Assembly (NCBI GenBank): GCA_009792885.1
Contig: WMCF01000006.1
Span: forward strand, 4,702,444 to 4,766,443
DNA: 64,000 nucleotides
Reading direction: 5' to 3'
From: Eremophila alpestris peregrina
Lineage: Eukaryota > Chordata > Aves > Passeriformes > Alaudidae
Both the position numbers and the translations under genes were made by a program. The notes under the pieces were generated by a model. That model had not been told where the DNA came from and ran no database searches. It worked only from the letters and a program-made list of their open reading frames with translations. Shown here one piece after another: positions 25,533 to 37,420 of this stretch. Each line of letters starts with the position of its first letter. The first letter of the stretch is position 1.

Positions 25533-28500
25533 AAGGGAGTTATTCAGATCAAGAAATAATCAGCAAAATTGGCAATCAGCAAATGAGCCAAGTAACGTGG
25601 TCATTGAATTAAACTCCTGAAGATGCATCGGTCCATGACTGAAAGCTTACTTTATGAATCTGTTTCAAAAAACAATTCACCTTCTTTCATGTGTTCTTTG
25701 ACATTATTTTCAACCCCTCCTGTGGTTTGAAAATTAACGCCTCCTGCATTTTGAAAATGCAAAGAGAAATGTCGGGAAAATTATTTCAACCCTTTCAAAA
25801 TCAGCTCTACGTTTGCTCAGATATTCTGAAAGAAGCCTGTTTGTATTTTCTAAAGGTTTTGCAGAAATATATTGAATTTCAAAGTTTCATGTCACAAATT
25901 TTGCATTTGTAAGAATTTTTCACTGACAAAGTCTTTTGCTTATCTACGTTTGAGGCTTCTTCAGTTAAACATTATAATAAATAGAGAATTTTGCTCTTAT
26001 GAAAAACGAGATGGAAAGCAGTATAAATGCTGAGGAATAAAACTGGCAATTTTATTGCTATAATTTTAGGATTCCAGTGCTGGTCTTTTGTCCCAGCTCT
26101 TCTCATACTGCTGTAGTGTACAGATCATTAATGTCTCCCAAAACGTTTTCCTTTATGAATGTATTTAGTCTACAGATACGCAGATGCTCCAGGTCCTGCC
26201 CTTTCATTTGGTTCCTATTTTTCACTTCTGCAGGCTTATAATCATGCTGTTCCAGAGTATATCTTTGATCTATGTAGGCTCTGACTAATGTTAAAATGTA
26301 GATATTAAGCACATTTTTTTGTGTGTCGGGGTTCTCTGGAATCTCCCTTTGCAAGTTTTTGATAGCAGCTTCTGTATAATTTAAAGAGCATACAGGATAT
26401 GCTAATGAGGCATTGAAAGTATTAACAGCATTTGCAAAATTAAGAATTGCAAGTAGGCTCAAAATGAACCCTTGGAATTTAACTTACATTTACAAGCACA
26501 AATGTACATTTTTTCTGTTAGTGTCTTCACAAAAATTGCTTTCTCTGGTGTTTACAATGAGATGAGGTTTTATATAGCTTTATACAGCTTCATATAGGAA
26601 TTTATCAAAATAGCATGTTTTTTTGTAACATTTTCTCTTAGGATAGGTTTTCTTGAGAGGACAGGGAATATTTGCAGACGTATTTCCATCACTCCATCTT
26701 CTGCTCGCAAAACATAAAAGGGCCTGAAGTGCTTTCTAGGAGTAAGACTTATGGATAGCCTTCATCTTTAGTCACCACAAAAATTCTCCTGCAAAAAAAG
26801 AGATGTATTTAATGAGCTCCAGGTGACAAGCAGTGCAGGGCATGCTCTACTTCTTCCTCTCCTGTGCTGGCCATCCTTCTCAGGCTAAGACCCCTGGTCC
26901 CATGGTGACCATCCATGCAGCACCTTGCACTCAGCACCTGCTCAAGTATGGGCAGGAAAGAGAGCTGGGAGCACATCTGGGGGCTGAGCCCCTGTCCATG
27001 AGAAGCCAGGGGATGTCTGATGATTATTTTCCCCCCATCTGGCACCAGCAATATCAGTATTCTAATGTGTGAACACCCCATGTGCACGTCCCTATGTTGT
27101 GTAAGAGGAGTTTTCATACAGCTGTGCTGATGTCTAATGACATCTAATGCAGGAACAGCTTTTGCACTGGGGCAGCCCTTCTGAAGAGAAAGGACACTGC
27201 AGAGCATGGCTTTATCCATGCACTTTGTCTCTGAGGCCTTACTAGGCCTGATACTGATCATAATTTGAACAAAGCTGGAGGCTCTCCTTGTTTTCAGTGT
27301 GTTTTTCCTTGATCTTTTTCAAATGGCCATCTATCTTCTATATCACACAGTTTTCTACAGCATCCATCACTGTTCAATCTACACACTTCCCTGCTAAATC
27401 AATTCTATACTCTGAAGTCCCTGCACGACTCTGCGGCTGTTTCTGCTCAAGTCCACAGCCTGCTTGGGGAATACTTTGTTTTAAATCATCATCATTCTCA
27501 AAACCTTTTAAATTGTGCCAAAGTATGACTGTCTTTCTAGTATGGACAAAAAAGGGCTTAGGACTGTGTGTTTCGAGGGATACAAGATAATTTAAGATAT
27601 GTGGTTTTGGTCAAAATGCCAAGATCTTTTTTTGAAATCAATTTATAGGGAAATAATTCTTTTTAAGCAATGTATATTAAATCTTCATTGCCTTGTGTGG
27701 AATTTTTCACTGTTTCAAAAGGAGCTTTGCTGAAGGAAATAAAAGAAATCAAAGAAGAAAACAGAGATGTGCCATGGCTTAAGAATCTGTTTGGCATTGT
27801 TGTAAGGTTCTAGAAAAACAGGTTATGAAATACAATACTTGCTGATTTGTATCTGATGCTGTTAGTCACAAACCCTGGCAAGTAAATACATTAGCACAAA
27901 TGATAAAAATGCACAGCTTCACCACACTGCAAATGCTCTAGTAGTTACTCAGTGATACCCAGTGCTGAGGGTGTTAATGGAGAAGAATAAAAGATCTGGT
28001 GGCTGCTTTTGACCTCGTTAGGACTGTATGGAGTAAGGCATGCCACTTAACCACTCCACTGGCAGGAAACATCTGCCCAAGACATGTTTTCTGTACTCAT
28101 CTCATCTACACAGCCTTATTGCTGTGACTTTAGTTTTCCTTCACTTCCACTCTGATTTCTCTTTCACCATCAGCCTCTGCTCAAATTTGCTCTGATTTTT
28201 GCACTTGTGGAGGAGAAAACTGCTGTCTCTGCACAGAGCCCCTCTGGTAATCAATAGAGAGCCTGGGCAGAGAGTGGCATGCTGCCAGTCACCAGGCTTT
28301 AGCTTGAACTTGAAAGATTTTGGAGTCAGGGCTGTCGTCCTGCTGTTTGTTTCTTCCAAAAAGAAGTAGAAGAAATGCAGCTTGGAACTTGGACAGAGTT
28401 TTGGGTGTGTGGCCTTGCAGACACTTAGGAGAACCCCAAGAATCAAAGTGAAGCAATACCTACAGCTCATGGGAAATAAGGCAGAATTTTGTTGCCTTGT

Positions 28501-29378
28501 GGCATGCTTTGAGATCTCTGGCTAAGGGAAGAAGAAAGCACTGCTCATATCAATGTCTAATTGGTGTAAAGTAGGTTTAAATGGACTTTGCTTTGGTGGG
28601 GTAGTTTAAGCTCTTCATGACTAATGACATTCAAATCCATTTTTCATTCAGATAATGAGCAAAAATTAATGAGCAAAAGCTTCCACTTCCTTAACTTCTA
28701 ACACAGCATTTTGTCCTCCCTGCCCAAGCTATCTGTCTCTGATCATCTCTCCTCCCATACGTGATGATGAAAGGGTTGGTGTCTGCGTCAGGAAAACTCC
28801 CAGCCATGCAACAATACAGGCAGAGAGAGGGTGCAGCCCTGTGCATTTATTCAGGGCTGTCCAAGAGCTCACAGCACCGGGAACCTCTATCAGTAACAGA
28901 GAGTGCAACAGACGCCCGGAGGCTCAGCGGGATGGTGCCAGGCGAGGCAGAGAGGCTGTGGTCCAACACGTGAAACAGGATTTTTCTCCCCATTAATTTC
29001 CTTTCCTATCTCGTCTTCCCACCTGCTATTTCAGTTCCCTGCTGAATCTGGCCTCCCTCCCATTCAGCTGTTTCTGTATGGTAAGGGACTTCCCCTTGCT
29101 GCTGCCCTGCGTGCTCTGCAGCCCAATGGCACCCTGCTTCTTGCCTCTGGCTGGTAATGTCTCCTGCAGTAGGAATGAGGAGTGTTAATTCAGGAGAGAG
29201 ATCAAAAGCAAAGCCTGGGCTATGGGCTATGAGATTGCTGCATATTGAATGGTCTGCCATAAGTGTCCACAATTATTTGCTCTTTCTACAAAACAAATGT
29301 TTCCGTGATAAGTAGTGAGAGTCACCTGGCTTCTCTTCCATTCGTGGTTCAAGTAACTGGTATATGTCAGACAAAATA
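25533..29378. other. Unique non-coding DNA with a small CpG cluster
   Basis: No transposon recognised. Open frames at 26103-26462 (minus, 119 codons) and 26809-27261 (minus, 150 codons) show no known motif and no supporting splice context. Six CpG dinucleotides fall within 28878-28970, notable because the window is otherwise CpG-poor, but the patch is far too small to be a CpG-island promoter. Confidence 0.45.
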
Positions 29379-29665
29379 ATAGAATCATGGACAGGTTTGT
29401 GTTGGAAGGGACCTTAAAGACCTACCTCCAGTGCCTTTGCCATGGGAAGGGATACCTTCTGCTAGACCAGCTTGCTCAAAGCCCCATCCAGACTGATCTT
29501 GGACCCTTCCGATGATGGGACAGCCAGAACTTCCCTGGGCAACCTGTTCCAGAGCTTCACCACCTCAGAGTAAAGAACTTCTTCCTAATGTCTAATATAG
29601 ACCTACCTTCTTTCAGCTTGAAGCCATCAACCCTTGTTTAAACAACTACTGCTTGATATCATGTC
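29379..29665 (-). mobile_element. CR1 LINE 3' end, minus orientation
   Basis: Antisense CR1 3' end. It begins with tagaatcatgga (tail complement), then ttggaagggaccttaaagac, ccatccagactgatcttgg, aacttccctgggcaacctgt and aacttcttcctaatgtctaa. About 290 bp of 3' UTR are kept, and the copy ends before ORF2. This is a typical short, 5'-truncated CR1. Confidence 0.95.
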
Positions 29666-30531
29666 CGTAAGCACGGACGCAGATCAACCTTCACTCTTCT
29701 TAACAAGTTCACAGCCAAGGTTATACAAAGGAATCTTTCCATATATCCTCACTCAAACAAAATATTGCTATGCAGCTGTCTGAATTTCAGCTCATCTTTG
29801 GGACATTCTCTGTAAAATATTTTTCTTCTGCTGACAGTCAATTTTGCATTCTCATTAGTGACTGAGTAATATGTTTGAATTGTACAGAAACAAATATTTA
29901 CAGCTCATAGGGGTAAAGAAAGCATTAAGGAATAAGCTTCTGCTATTGGGGCTTGCTCTAATTATGTGCTTCAAATTCATATAGGGTTGTCATATTTCAG
30001 TGTTCTTGGTGAATGAGCCTGTATTTAGAATGGAAACACCATGAAAACATTATTTAGTTAGTTCAGGGGTTTTTTAAAAGCAAAGGAGAAAAATTTCTAT
30101 GGCTTTTTATGGTCTACAGTTACCCAGAGGATATGAAACATCTGCTTTTCTGTGGTAAGTAAAGAATAACTCCAGCTGAGCATCCAATCACAAAATTAAT
30201 CTGCATTTTATGGTCTATCTAAGAGAAACCAACAACTTATGCTATTTTAGATTATATAAGGGTATGTTATAAAGAAATTTTTGAAAACAATATTAAGCAA
30301 TTAAATAAAAACAAACTGGGGACTACATAATATATCTGATTTTTTTCCAAAGGAGTTAGTTTTGTTATTGATTTTCTGGTAGAACTTCCCCTTTTGATTG
30401 AAATTAAAACTAATTTTTGTGATACCTAGAGAAAAAAAAGCAAAATATATCTTTGTTCAGACAGAAAGGATGGAAAAGCACAAAATACTTAATCATTCAA
30501 TTCAGGTTCTTGTTCATCTAAAAAGATATCT
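29666..30531. other. Unique AT-rich non-coding DNA
   Basis: No feature recognised. The minus-strand reading of the following repeat continues into this stretch, from 30531 down to a stop codon near 30500. Confidence 0.5.
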
Positions 30532-30638
30532 GAGGCAAAGCCAGTGAGCAGTATACCAATAGCAAAGAATGTGGAAATGAAACTGACTTCAGACAAAACC
30601 AAATTGACAAATATTGCACTTAATGGAAAAACAAAAGA
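30532..30638. repeat. 107-bp direct repeat, copy 1
   Basis: Matches 31535-31641 with four substitutions in 107 positions and no gaps, at an offset of exactly 1003 bp. On the minus strand it reads as a hydrophobic peptide containing AIFVNLVLSEVSF and FAIGILLTGFAS, which here continues into DIFLDEQEPELND and a stop near 30500. Upstream on that strand there is a pyrimidine-rich stretch ending in AG-type dinucleotides. It could be a duplicated terminal exon of an unknown membrane protein or a piece of an unclassified repeat. I do not recognise the peptide. Confidence 0.9.
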
Positions 30639-31534
30639 AAAAGAAAGCTAAATGAAAAAGGAAGCAGGCAAACCAGCAAACAAACAAAAAAGTAGAAGCA
30701 AAATAGGTATGGATTTTATCTGGAGAATGTTCCTTTAAACAGTGTTTTTAATTGTATACTTACTATTTTCTTCCAATTATTCCCATACATTTTACTTCTA
30801 AGTCTAGTTTTGTTCCAAAGCAAAGTTCTTTTCTTTCTTGTTTGTAAGTGTATATTGATTATTTTACTCTGCTTGCAGTGGAGCTTGAAATGAATATTTT
30901 TCATAGTTTCCTTCTTGTGCACCAGTATTATCAATAATCCTGGCAGAATATTAGTAAGAGGAGGTGAAACAGGGCCTGAGCACCTTGATTTGCTTGATAT
31001 AACTGTGATGATGTAAAAAGGCTTGCTACTGATTTATACTAATGAGATTAGAACCAAGCCCTGTGAAAGCAGTGTGTAAACACTACATTTGATGTGTCTG
31101 ACTTCTATTTGCAGGGCTTACTCTTGCTGATGTCCATGGCAAGGGGCTCAGCAATACCAGCACATATTGGCTTAGATGTGCTTTTTGTGACACCATTCCT
31201 GGTTTTAGTGAGATACATTGCCTTTAGACTGGGCTGTAATGGAAGCCCTGTGTTTCCATGCTCTTCAGTTGATTTGAACATAGATATTCCTGCAGATATT
31301 AGACTGATGAGATGAAGTCATTGTGGCTTCCATTTAGCAGTTTAAAGTTAAGCTAGCTGACTGCATATACACTGCAGATGAGAGGAGAAATATCCCTTTA
31401 GGCCAAGAAAGGCATCTGTGTAAGTGATTTCCTTGTTCATCATACCTCACCTGTCTCTCTCCTTGGAACAGAGTAACCCAGACTCTTTGAGACCAGCTCA
31501 AAAGTTGCACGATCCCTCCTCCCTTTCCTGCTAA
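30639..31534. other. Unique spacer between the two 107-bp repeat copies
   Basis: About 900 bp with no obvious similarity to the flanks of either repeat and no gene recognised. It does not look like LTR-element internal sequence: I see no polypurine tract, primer-binding site or retroviral motif. Confidence 0.5.
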
Positions 31535-31641
31535 GAGGCAAAGCCAGTGAGCAGTGTACCAATAGCAAAGAATGTGGAAATTAAACTGACTTCAGACAAA
31601 ACCAAATTGACAAATATTGCGCTTAATAGAAAAACAAAAGA
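31535..31641. repeat. 107-bp direct repeat, copy 2
   Basis: Second copy of the segment at 30532-30638. On the minus strand the frame is again open: an open frame of 65 codons (31531-31728) contains AIFVNLVLSEVSL and FAIGTLLTGFAS, then stops at once (TAG at 31531-31533). The four differences include amino-acid changes (I/T, F/L, P/L), so there is no sign of purifying selection between the copies. Confidence 0.9.
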
Positions 31642-34600
31642 TTCTAAGGGATATATGTAATACTGCATGATGAAAAAGATTATATCTAAAACCTGTACTG
31701 AACCTCTCACATGTGCTCTCCTGTCCATCCCACCCTCCAGACTGTCTGAGGAACATTTTCCTCTGCTGCCTTTTGCTTTCCCAGCCAGGGTTCCCCCCAG
31801 CCTGTGCTAGCTGTGTGTGCAGTGGGGAGAGATAGCTGTGTGGTGCAGAATGGCGAGAGCTGTCAGTCTGATCCATGCTGGTCATTGGGTCACAACTTCT
31901 CAATTTCAGAAAATCCCGAAGTTTCAATATCGCAGGGTTATAACTCCTTATGAAAAGTAATTACATTTTCATTTGAGCTGAAGAAATATCACAATAGATT
32001 TGAGATTTTGCATTCAGGCCAGTGAGAAGAGGAACAAGGAAGATGATTATGTGCATATAAGGCAAGCAAATGTTTTTCTCTATGTAGCACTGCTGGGATC
32101 ATAATTGGAATACAGCAGTCTATCACAAATGCTGTATTGCAAAGACAGTACAGAAAAGTTAGGGAGACTTCAGAAGAAAAGTAACAAATACAAAGTATTG
32201 TCAAAGAAAACTTCTTTAGGTTTTTTGGAGAAGCTCAAGAGCAAGAAGCCTCTGCACACAAGGAAAAAAGTCTGAAGGGAGACAGGATAGCTAGCCGTAA
32301 AAACACAAAAAAAATGATCACACAAGGCTTGGTGTTTTGCCCTTGCATGGCACCTTGGTATTGCTCCTTCTCCTTATGGCTGGAGTCAGCCTTGTGCAGG
32401 GTATTGGCCAGCAGAGACCTGGTTCATCCTTTGTGTGTGATTCTGAGCCAAAGTGCTCAGAATTTTTTTCCCACGGACTTCTGTGTGTTCATAAACACAT
32501 AACCAGAGAAAAAAAGTAATAGTACCAAATGTCATTACTTGTAATTGATTTTGTTTACAGTGGTTCAAAACATCCCTGGTTTTCATTTCACAGCTCACAC
32601 TGGTGGAAAAAAAACCAAAGCAAAACACCATGAAAAGACCTAATTTCTTTCAGCACTTCCCAAATGAACTGTACTACAACTAAAAGTGAAAGCCAATTTT
32701 GTCCCTATTAATACTAATCTTCATTTCACTCTTCCTGTGGTTTACATTAGAGATAACCTGGACACAACAAACATTTCTGTAGATTACCCCCACCCCTTGC
32801 ACTGAAGTAGCATAACCACCATGGTACCATGGTGCACCACTTTTCCTGCAGATATCCGACCTCATGGTCCCATAGAGGAGTATGGCTGCTGCTCTGTGGA
32901 TACAGACTACTCTTGTTTTCCTTGCTCAGAAATTAACCTCACAAAATCCACACAGTCCCCCTGAATATCATAATTGCTTGCTTTATAAGTTAGGAAATTA
33001 AAACACTTCTGTCCTAAAGATGACCTCTCAGAGGCTGGAGCACTTCAGGCAAGGAAAAGGCAAGAGAGTCTTATTTTTCTCCCTCTCAGCTGAAAAAGAA
33101 GAAAGCTTCTTTATTTTTCTTCCTAATTATATTTCATAGATGTCCCAGAACAAGCCATTTCTGCAAAGCCCCTTGAAAGTGCATGGGGTGATGTGAAATA
33201 TGGTGTGCTTTCCCAGAAGAGCTATTGGAGTGCCCTTTCTTGGCAATACAAAGTACACACTTGAGCACTCAAGGGGCAAGTGCTTCCCTTCAAATGCTTC
33301 CCAGTTGAAAAGGAGGCACTGAAAGAGCAATTGCTTTCCATGAGCTTTGACATGCTGTGTAAGGCTAAGAGTGATCCCTCAGAGACTTAGAGGACTCAGG
33401 GTATACCTGCACTGCCCTCAGAGCAGCTCACCTGGAACAAACACTGTATCCTGGAAGAGGACAGCAGCCTAAGCCCTGCTGAACAGAGCTGGGGGCTGCT
33501 GCAGCTTGGCCATCACTGTCCAGGAGGTTTAAAGGGAGTGTCTCTGCATTCTCTGCACACATCTCCCTCTGCTTGTGGGAGGCAAGTTCAGCTCCCTGTA
33601 ACATTAAAGTAGAGTCTGTGACCTTGGGAAGAAGACCTGGGCAGTCACTGATGGAAAGTGAGGGATCCAAGCCAACACCATGGCACTCATATGATGCTCA
33701 GAGGCCGATGCCTCTACCAGCCAACCCTTTTGAGCATATGAAATCATTAGCTTGAGATGCCCAGCATGTGACCAGCTAAGGTGATAGGAAATTAATTTGA
33801 AATGAATACTCAGCATCTCTCTAGAGCAAGGGAAACTGCACACAGGGGCTTCCTTCCTCCATTTTACCTGCTTTGAGTAAGAATTATTTGGGCCAAAATA
33901 GCTGCTTTTTCCTTTTCTTTCCTGTGCTCTGGAAATCTGATCTTAATAGTCTCTTGAGACTTTCCAGTGGGGACCAAATCTATTTTCTGTGTTTGTACAG
34001 AATGTCATGGTCCTTTAGTCTGTCTTTGGGGCACAGAGAGACTCAAAAGGATCATATGGTAGAAACAGAACTTTCATTAAATCTTCAATTTAATATATGC
34101 ATCTTCAGCTTATATGTCATGTTATAAAAAACCAATATGTACTTATTTTAAACAGATTCTTTGAAAGATAAAGTTGATTTTTTTTTTCTCACCTGCACAC
34201 TTTTGGAGTTACCAGAAGCAGCTGATTTCTTTCATCATCTGAAGCTAAATTTGATGTAGCTCTAAACTTGGGAAAGCAAATCATACTGTCAAGCTTAGAT
34301 ATTCAAAACTAGACAATACACAGTTAAAGGTAGACACCTTTATAAATAGGAACCAGTTCTTGTGTTTTCTGAGCTCTTTTAGTTTTAGTGGAAGGTACAA
34401 AGATCGCAAGAATTTTGACTTTATTTTGTTTAAATCCTTAGTTTTAGACTTATGTATGCCAGTTCAGGTACTGAACTAAGTAGGAAACAAATATCTTAAC
34501 AATCATTCCAGCTCTCCTTTTGTGAAACAACTGTGTACCTCTAAAATCAAAGGCAAGACTTATATTGATTTCCAAGTGGCTGGTGACCATAAGGCTTTCT

Positions 34601-36604
34601 CCAGATTGTCCGAAGAAGGGTTCATTTGCTTGGATGTCATGCTTAATTTGCCACCTCCAGTAAGTAACTGCACTGTCAAGAATTGCACAATTGGGCATTT
34701 GGCCCCCAAATTGCTACTTCATTTTCATTTTTAACACTCATTTTGTGGGAATGGAAGAGAAATTAAACAGTAATTAGGGGACCTAATACACAAGCAATTC
34801 TTCAGTCCTCTGTTGTGCAGGCCAATGACCACAGGCCTTAAATAGAAATGCCAAAGGAAGCATGGGCACACTTCATAGTTTCTGTGCTGTTATTCCAGCA
34901 CAGTTTTCCTTTAGAAAAGTATTCAAAGGTAAGTTTGTAGCTAAAATTTTCATAATCTATGAATACTAACAACAATACACCTTCAAAAGGGTGGTGGTTT
35001 TATTTTTGCATTTTTTATGTAGAAGCTGAGTCCTTTGATAAATGGTAGGTATCTTGATTTGATTGCTAACAGGGAACTTCTAGTGAAACACAGTGTATTC
35101 ATTTTCCTGGAAAGTGAACGCTTAATATATGAAAAACTGTGAGACTCACTAAGTTTGATGGTTTTCGATACTGATTTTTGGAAATATCCTTTATGTTTAA
35201 AATACTTGTTGGATCCATAGAAGCTTTCATTCTACCTTGTCTAAAATGTAGAAAATAAGTCACACTCTTCTTGAAGATAACCAAGGTTTTGTTGATACAG
35301 TATAACAGAATATTCAGAACAAAAAAAAAAACTTTCTGATGAACAAGATGAAGAATGACTCAATTTTTTTTCCCCACCCTACTATTTTTCAGCCCCAGGT
35401 TAAATCCACCACAGGAGTGCTCCCAGAAAAGAGACTGATAGGTAAACAGGTAAACCCCATTAATAGGAGATTATAATGACTTCAAACTGCCCTTGTTCAA
35501 GGAGCTAACATATGGGGAATCCCAAGTGGAAGAAGAAAGCACTTGATATTCCACAGATGCAGCTGGAAATGCTTCCTTTTGACTACATGAGCATGCATTC
35601 AAATAGGCATGACCTTGAATATTTTTTTCCCTTGGAGTACACAATTAACATTGTCCAGAATGATAGTTTATGAGTAACTTTTAATTGTGTAGAAATTGTT
35701 GTGTTTATAGTGAAAATGGTAGGTCATTGAATTACTATAAAATTTCTAGTTAATTAAATGTTTTATACCTTTAAGCAATTAGGTTTGTGTAGTAACCTGT
35801 TGCCATTTCCTACATTTATTTTAATATTTAACCACAGATGCTCTGTCAGTAGAGAATTACAATGACTGGAGAGAGGGGAAGGAGGAAGTGAGTGGGTGGG
35901 TAAGAAACAGTGATAACAAAGGTTTTATTTCATCCTGCAGGTGACATTGAAGACATATTGCCATCTGGCATGATAAACATTATAATATATCAGTGCTTGT
36001 TTGCCAGATGTTGCTAGACACAAATAGACAGTGGTTCTGATGCATAGGGATGATTTAGCAAAATGCATCTTGCTAAATTGGAGTATCTGAGTTGTCACGT
36101 TTTATCTTGCTCCCACTGGCTAGGTATAAAGCAGGAGGGAAATCATAGTTATTGAAAATTAGGCACATGGTACAATAAAACCAATATTCTACTGCAGACC
36201 AACAGAAATAAGGCCACTGTGTGTAACAGCTAGTTCAAATTGATAGTGTTTGAAATAGGCCAACATATGATTGTGTGCTCTGCTAACACTTCATGCATTC
36301 ATGCAAACATTTTTCATGCATAGATTGCAAGGCAAATAGATGCACCCATATTTCTTAGTTTTTCAAAGCAGAACTTTTTAATTTCCATTTTGATCAGAGT
36401 ATGCATGTGTCTGAGTGTGTGTCTAGGTTCTTGCTGTCTGGGAGGTTTTTCATCTTCCCTAGATGAGACATAGAAAGTCATAAACATTAATATGCCTTCC
36501 ACATGAAAAAATCAGAAATTTTCTGTACCATGTTGCTTATACATCAAATAAAGACAAGGTGGTAGGGAACTCTGGACCTGAAAATCAGACTCTCTTTCCA
36601 TGTT
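31642..36604. other. Unique non-coding DNA
   Basis: No gene or transposon recognised in about 5 kb. It includes an 18-bp perfect palindrome at 32817-32834 and short homopolymer runs. Open frames at 31592-31927, 33428-33670, 34450-34698 and elsewhere have no recognisable motif. Confidence 0.5.
32817..32834. repeat. 18-bp perfect palindrome
   Basis: caccatggtaccatggtg equals its own reverse complement, with no spacer. It contains two NcoI-type CCATGG cores around GGTACC. Confidence 0.95.
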
Positions 36605-37420
36605 TAGGCTGGAGGTCCGACTTGGCAGTCTGTGGTTACAATACCCTTCCTGACCCTTTTCTGTGGACAAATCACCTTGGCACCCCACCATTCCTCTAGC
36701 ACAGGGGATTCTACCTGTGCCTTATTTGCTATGTGCCAGCTGCAGCTCTGTAATTTCACAGTTTCTTCTGTTCTCTCAGGTAAATGCCATCCAGTCCTGG
36801 TGATGTCTTTGTTACCTGTGGGGTTTAAAACCCTCCATGTATATGTCTGTATAGTGTCAAGCCTCTCTGATCTATGGACTACAGAAAAAGTTAGGTATGA
36901 AAGTATTTTCTCAGCATAGGATGGGAAAGGCAATGGTAAGAGTTCATTGAGATTTTTCACTGTGGAATTATGTTCCCTGAATTTCTTTTTCATACTTTGG
37001 TCATCAAGCAGTTCCACTGAATAACTCACCTGCATTCCCCACTTCAAGTATTTAATGAATATGCAGCCATCAGTAAAAAAGCCACCCTGTGCATGTTCTG
37101 CAGTCTTAACCCTTCAAATGACCTGTTTTCCTTTTGACCTGTTTCCCTTATTTGAGCAAGCTTTCCATTTCCTAACTGTTGACCTTTTCCCTGTGACAGC
37201 CTCCTTAACTTTCCTGTTGAGCCATGCAGTGTTATTAGATTGCTTTGTTTTCCTTTTGAATTATGACACATATTTTATCTGGGACCCTAATATAATATTT
37301 TTTCCAAAACCTTCATGATGCTTATGGATTTCTTGGGTTTGGACTACTCCTTTTAGGCTATGTTTTTATTTGTTTCCTCTTAATCAATTGCCTAATTTTT
37401 CTGCAGTCTCTTGTATTTTA
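36605..37420 (-). pseudogene. Ancient CR1-type LINE remnant, reverse transcriptase ORF2 region
   Basis: Read on the minus strand, this is a decayed internal part of a CR1 ORF2, in order. Near 37400 the sequence matches the old CR1 block before the reverse transcriptase (gactgcagaaaaattagg, then gattaagaggaaac). At about 37230-37120 one frame reads TAWLNRKVKEAVTGKRST and RKWKACSNKGN, the pre-RT block found in CR1-like elements. Near 36800 a GLDGIYLRE string corresponds to the RT motif usually GPDGIHPRVL. Near 36680 an open frame gives VLEEWWGAKVICPQKR, matching the VPEDW..A.V.PI.KKG block. Several frame shifts and stops separate these pieces. Divergence and content resemble turtle-type CR1 rather than the young avian copies elsewhere here. 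No 3' tail is present. Confidence 0.75.

Noticed and set aside
26103..26462. 119-codon minus-strand open frame
   Set aside because: No recognisable family and no clear splice sites. Its length is within what AT-rich DNA gives by chance over 64 kb in six frames.
26809..27261. 150-codon minus-strand open frame, longest in the window
   Set aside because: Lies in slightly more GC-rich DNA where stops are rarer. No domain, low-complexity composition, and a competing plus-strand frame over the same bases.
30532..31641. The 107-bp repeats as LTRs of a retroelement
   Set aside because: Too short, no TG..CA ends, no primer-binding site or polypurine tract, and no retroviral sequence in the 900-bp interior.
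36604..37047. 147-codon minus-strand open frame as a host gene
   Set aside because: Its C-terminal half matches the decayed CR1 reverse transcriptase region, so it is annotated as a LINE remnant rather than a gene.
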